Part shown: piece after piece, positions 62,390-64,000 of the stretch | How the letters are laid out: the number at the start of each line of letters is the position of its first letter | Position numbering within the stretch: position 1 is the first letter of the stretch | Assembly (NCBI GenBank): GCA_947493285.1 | Contig: CANLQH010000008.1 | Coordinates: forward strand, 16,758 to 80,757 | Direction of reading: 5' to 3' | Length of the DNA stretch: 64,000 bases | Origin: an uncultured Tenacibaculum sp. | Lineage (GTDB): Bacteria; Bacteroidota; Bacteroidia; Flavobacteriales; Flavobacteriaceae | Notes under the pieces: model-generated | Seen by the model: the letters and a program-made list of their open reading frames with translations, nothing else | Databases searched by the model: none | What the model was told of the DNA's origin: nothing | Translations under genes and position numbers: made by a program

Positions 62390-62935
62390 TTAATCGCAAG
62401 AAGGGTTGCAGTTTTTTGCTTTGTAATCTATAACATCTCCATAAACATCAGTAGAAATATCACAACATTGTTCGCAAGTAGATTTTAATAACTCTCTTGC
62501 TCTTTGCACTCTAGATTTTAACCCTGAGTATGAAATATTTAATCTTTTTGCTATTTCTTTTTGAGGTATATTTTCAATGTCAGATAAAATTAATGCTTCT
62601 TTATATTTCTCTGGTAATGAATCTATTACTGGTCGAACACATTCTGCTAATTCAGATGTTAATTTTATTTCATTGATTTCTTCTTCTTCAATTTCGATAG
62701 ATGGATTATAAAAATTTACATTTCTAAAATGATTAATGATTTCATTTCTAGTAATTTGATAAATCCAAGAGACTAATTTATCCTTATTCTTTAGCGTATC
62801 ACTTTTAGAAAAGACCTTTAAAAAAACATCTTGAACAATATCTTTTGTAAGTTCAGAATCCTTAACCTTACCATTAACAAAATTTGTTAATCGGTCATTC
62901 ATGTCATACCAAACTTCTGTTATACCTGTATCCAT
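62390..62935 (-). CDS. sigZ: SigZ-type ECF sigma factor with Cys-rich C-terminus
   Basis: The 181-residue protein has sigma region 2 (ELTKDIVQDVFLKVFSKSD, then WIYQITRNEIINHFRN) and region 4 (about 100-160: VIDSLPEKYKEALILSD, then QKEIAKRLNISYSGLKSRVQ), followed by a tail with CEQCCD and CNPSCD. The tail is typical of SigZ-like sigma factors found next to arsM. No anti-sigma gene is seen, so the cysteines themselves may sense arsenic or thiols. A promoter of the same type precedes the gene, implying autoregulation. Confident as ECF sigma; the signal is inference. Confidence 0.88.
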   Translation of the reverse strand: MDTGITEVWYDMNDRLTNFVNGKVKDSELTKDIVQDVFLKVFSKSDTLKNKDKLVSWIYQITRNEIINHFRNVNFYNPSIEIEEEEINEIKLTSELAECVRPVIDSLPEKYKEALILSDIENIPQKEIAKRLNISYSGLKSRVQRARELLKSTCEQCCDISTDVYGDVIDYKAKNCNPSCD

Positions 62936-62964
62936 AATTGTAAAAATAAATCTTTGATTTATTT

Positions 62965-62996
62965 AATAGACGTGAAAAATAAAAAAAGACGCAAAA
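62965..62996 (-). promoter_or_regulatory. SigZ-type promoter of sigZ itself
   Basis: Minus-strand TTTTGCGTC (62988-62996), 15 bp, CGTCTATT (62965-62972), 29 bp before the start codon. One base differs from the other two in the -10 element. A nearby inverted repeat ACTCTAA/TTAGAGT (63044-63063) lies between the divergent genes and has no known role. Confidence 0.7.
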
Positions 62997-63104
62997 ATTT
63001 TGGGTGCGTTATTAATAAAAACTTTAACTTAAGTATTATAATAACTCTAAATTATATTAGAGTGTTTAAACTCTATATTTATGATTCTATTATCTAATTA
63101 ATAA

Positions 63105-63494
<390 letters not shown>

Positions 63495-63501
63495 AGTTAA
63501 T

Positions 63502-63867
63502 ATGCAATGCCCTTGTAATCCAAATAAAAAATACAAAGATTGTTGTGAGAAAGCACACAAAAATATTTTATCAGTTGCTACTTCAGAAGAATTAATGAGA
63601 TCTCGTTATAGTGCTTTTGTTCTAGCTAATATTAATTACTTACAGCAAAGTCACCATTCTTCTACTCGACCTTCAAATAAAGAGAAAAAAGAAATTTTAA
63701 CCTGGACAAAATCTGTTCAATGGATAAAGTTAGAAGTTTTAAATTCAACTATAAATACTGTTGAATTCAAAGCATATTTTATGGAAAATGGTGTCGTAGA
63801 CGTTATTCATGAAAACTCATTATTCAATAAAGAGAATAACCATTGGGTTTACTTAAAAGCTAAGTAA
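63502..63867 (+). CDS. YchJ-family protein with N-terminal SEC-C zinc motif
   Basis: The 121-residue protein starts CPCNPNKKYKDCC, the SEC-C zinc motif, and continues with the YchJ (NTF2-like) domain: LMRSRYSAFVLANINYLQQS, then SVQWIKLEVLNST and VEFKAYFMENG. Length fits the family. Function unknown; small metal-binding housekeeping role assumed. Confidence 0.82.
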   Translation: MQCPCNPNKKYKDCCEKAHKNILSVATSEELMRSRYSAFVLANINYLQQSHHSSTRPSNKEKKEILTWTKSVQWIKLEVLNSTINTVEFKAYFMENGVVDVIHENSLFNKENNHWVYLKAK

Positions 63868-63923
63868 ATATCATTGTCTTTAGACTTAATAGTACTTCGT
63901 TCATTAAAAATATTTCAGTCTCG

Positions 63924-63960
63924 TGTAAAAAAAAACCTCAATCTAAAAAGATTGAGGTTT
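63924..63960 (-). terminator. intrinsic terminator of the rRNA operon
   Basis: AAACCTCAATCT (63933-63944) pairs perfectly with AGATTGAGGTTT (63949-63960) around AAAA; on the minus strand it is followed by TTTTTTACACG, directly after the 5S rRNA 3' end. Confidence 0.88.
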
Positions 63961-63966
63961 AAAAGA

Positions 63967-64000
63967 AAGGCAACGACCTACTCTCCCACCATTGGCAGTA
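63967..64000 (-). rRNA. rrf: 5S ribosomal RNA, 3' end only (truncated by the window)
   Basis: The reverse complement ends TACTGCCAATGGTGGGAG, then AGTAGGTCGTTGCC, the 3' arm of a 5S rRNA. The rest of the operon (5S 5' part, 23S, 16S) lies to the right outside the window. A perfect hairpin terminator follows. Confidence 0.85.

Overview
The window is about 64 kb of AT-rich DNA from a member of the Bacteroidota, most likely a marine Flavobacteriaceae (Tenacibaculum/Polaribacter-like). The evidence is the TAnnTTTG-type promoters, the lack of strong Shine-Dalgarno sites, a secreted protein with a C-terminal type IX sorting domain, a fold-III arginine decarboxylase with a deoxyhypusine-synthase-like enzyme, and short AraC proteins typical of the group. 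The genus is inferred from gene content only.

Layout. 1-8600 is the right part of a defence island: a truncated type I specificity subunit (HsdS), a 1206-residue ROCO protein with an IF2-N-like head and a C-terminal TIR domain, then McrB (with an EVE-like insert) and McrC. 8700-10100 holds an orphan HicB-like protein and an HTH protein. 10400-14150 is an AraC regulator with an enoyl-CoA hydratase-like gene, an LLM flavin enzyme and a TIM-barrel isomerase. 14500-20080 and 31850-37410 are two near-identical directly repeated efflux operons (TetR, small membrane protein, ABC exporter with degenerate ATPase motifs, HlyD, TolC). Between them lie a D-amino-acid operon (DUF1611, alanine-racemase-like, D-Ala-D-Ala dipeptidase), several small genes, and an eight-gene polyamine operon (SpeA, SpeB, ATP-grasp-like, DHS-like, two VOC proteins and two small proteins).

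37850-58390 reads as one signalling and surface-polymer region. It starts with a receiver, H-NOX, PAS histidine kinase, HPt and LytTR regulator. ManA, a receiver-GT2 fusion, a GT-C-like membrane protein, a glycoside hydrolase, a GT4, a Wzx-like flippase, a STAS protein, a TPR/YaiO barrel and a T9SS cargo protein follow, and the region ends with a second HPt closely related to the first. A nitric-oxide-responsive phosphorelay feeding exopolysaccharide synthesis is the simplest reading.

58700-62940 is a cysteine-rich regulon: a SigZ-type ECF sigma factor, an ArsM-type methyltransferase, a thioredoxin-like anchored protein, a CcdA-like protein and a PatB/MalY lyase with a CCSC tail. Three transcription units carry the same promoter-like motif with an identical 15-bp spacing. 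The window ends with two small genes and the 3' end of a 5S rRNA on the minus strand.

Seven copies of a ~130-bp repeat, all in the same orientation, lie between transcription units and delimit the operons between 10 and 38 kb. One copy keeps an 85-bp flank that belongs downstream of tolC, which points to a lost further efflux-operon copy. No CRISPR array, tRNA or intact insertion sequence was seen.
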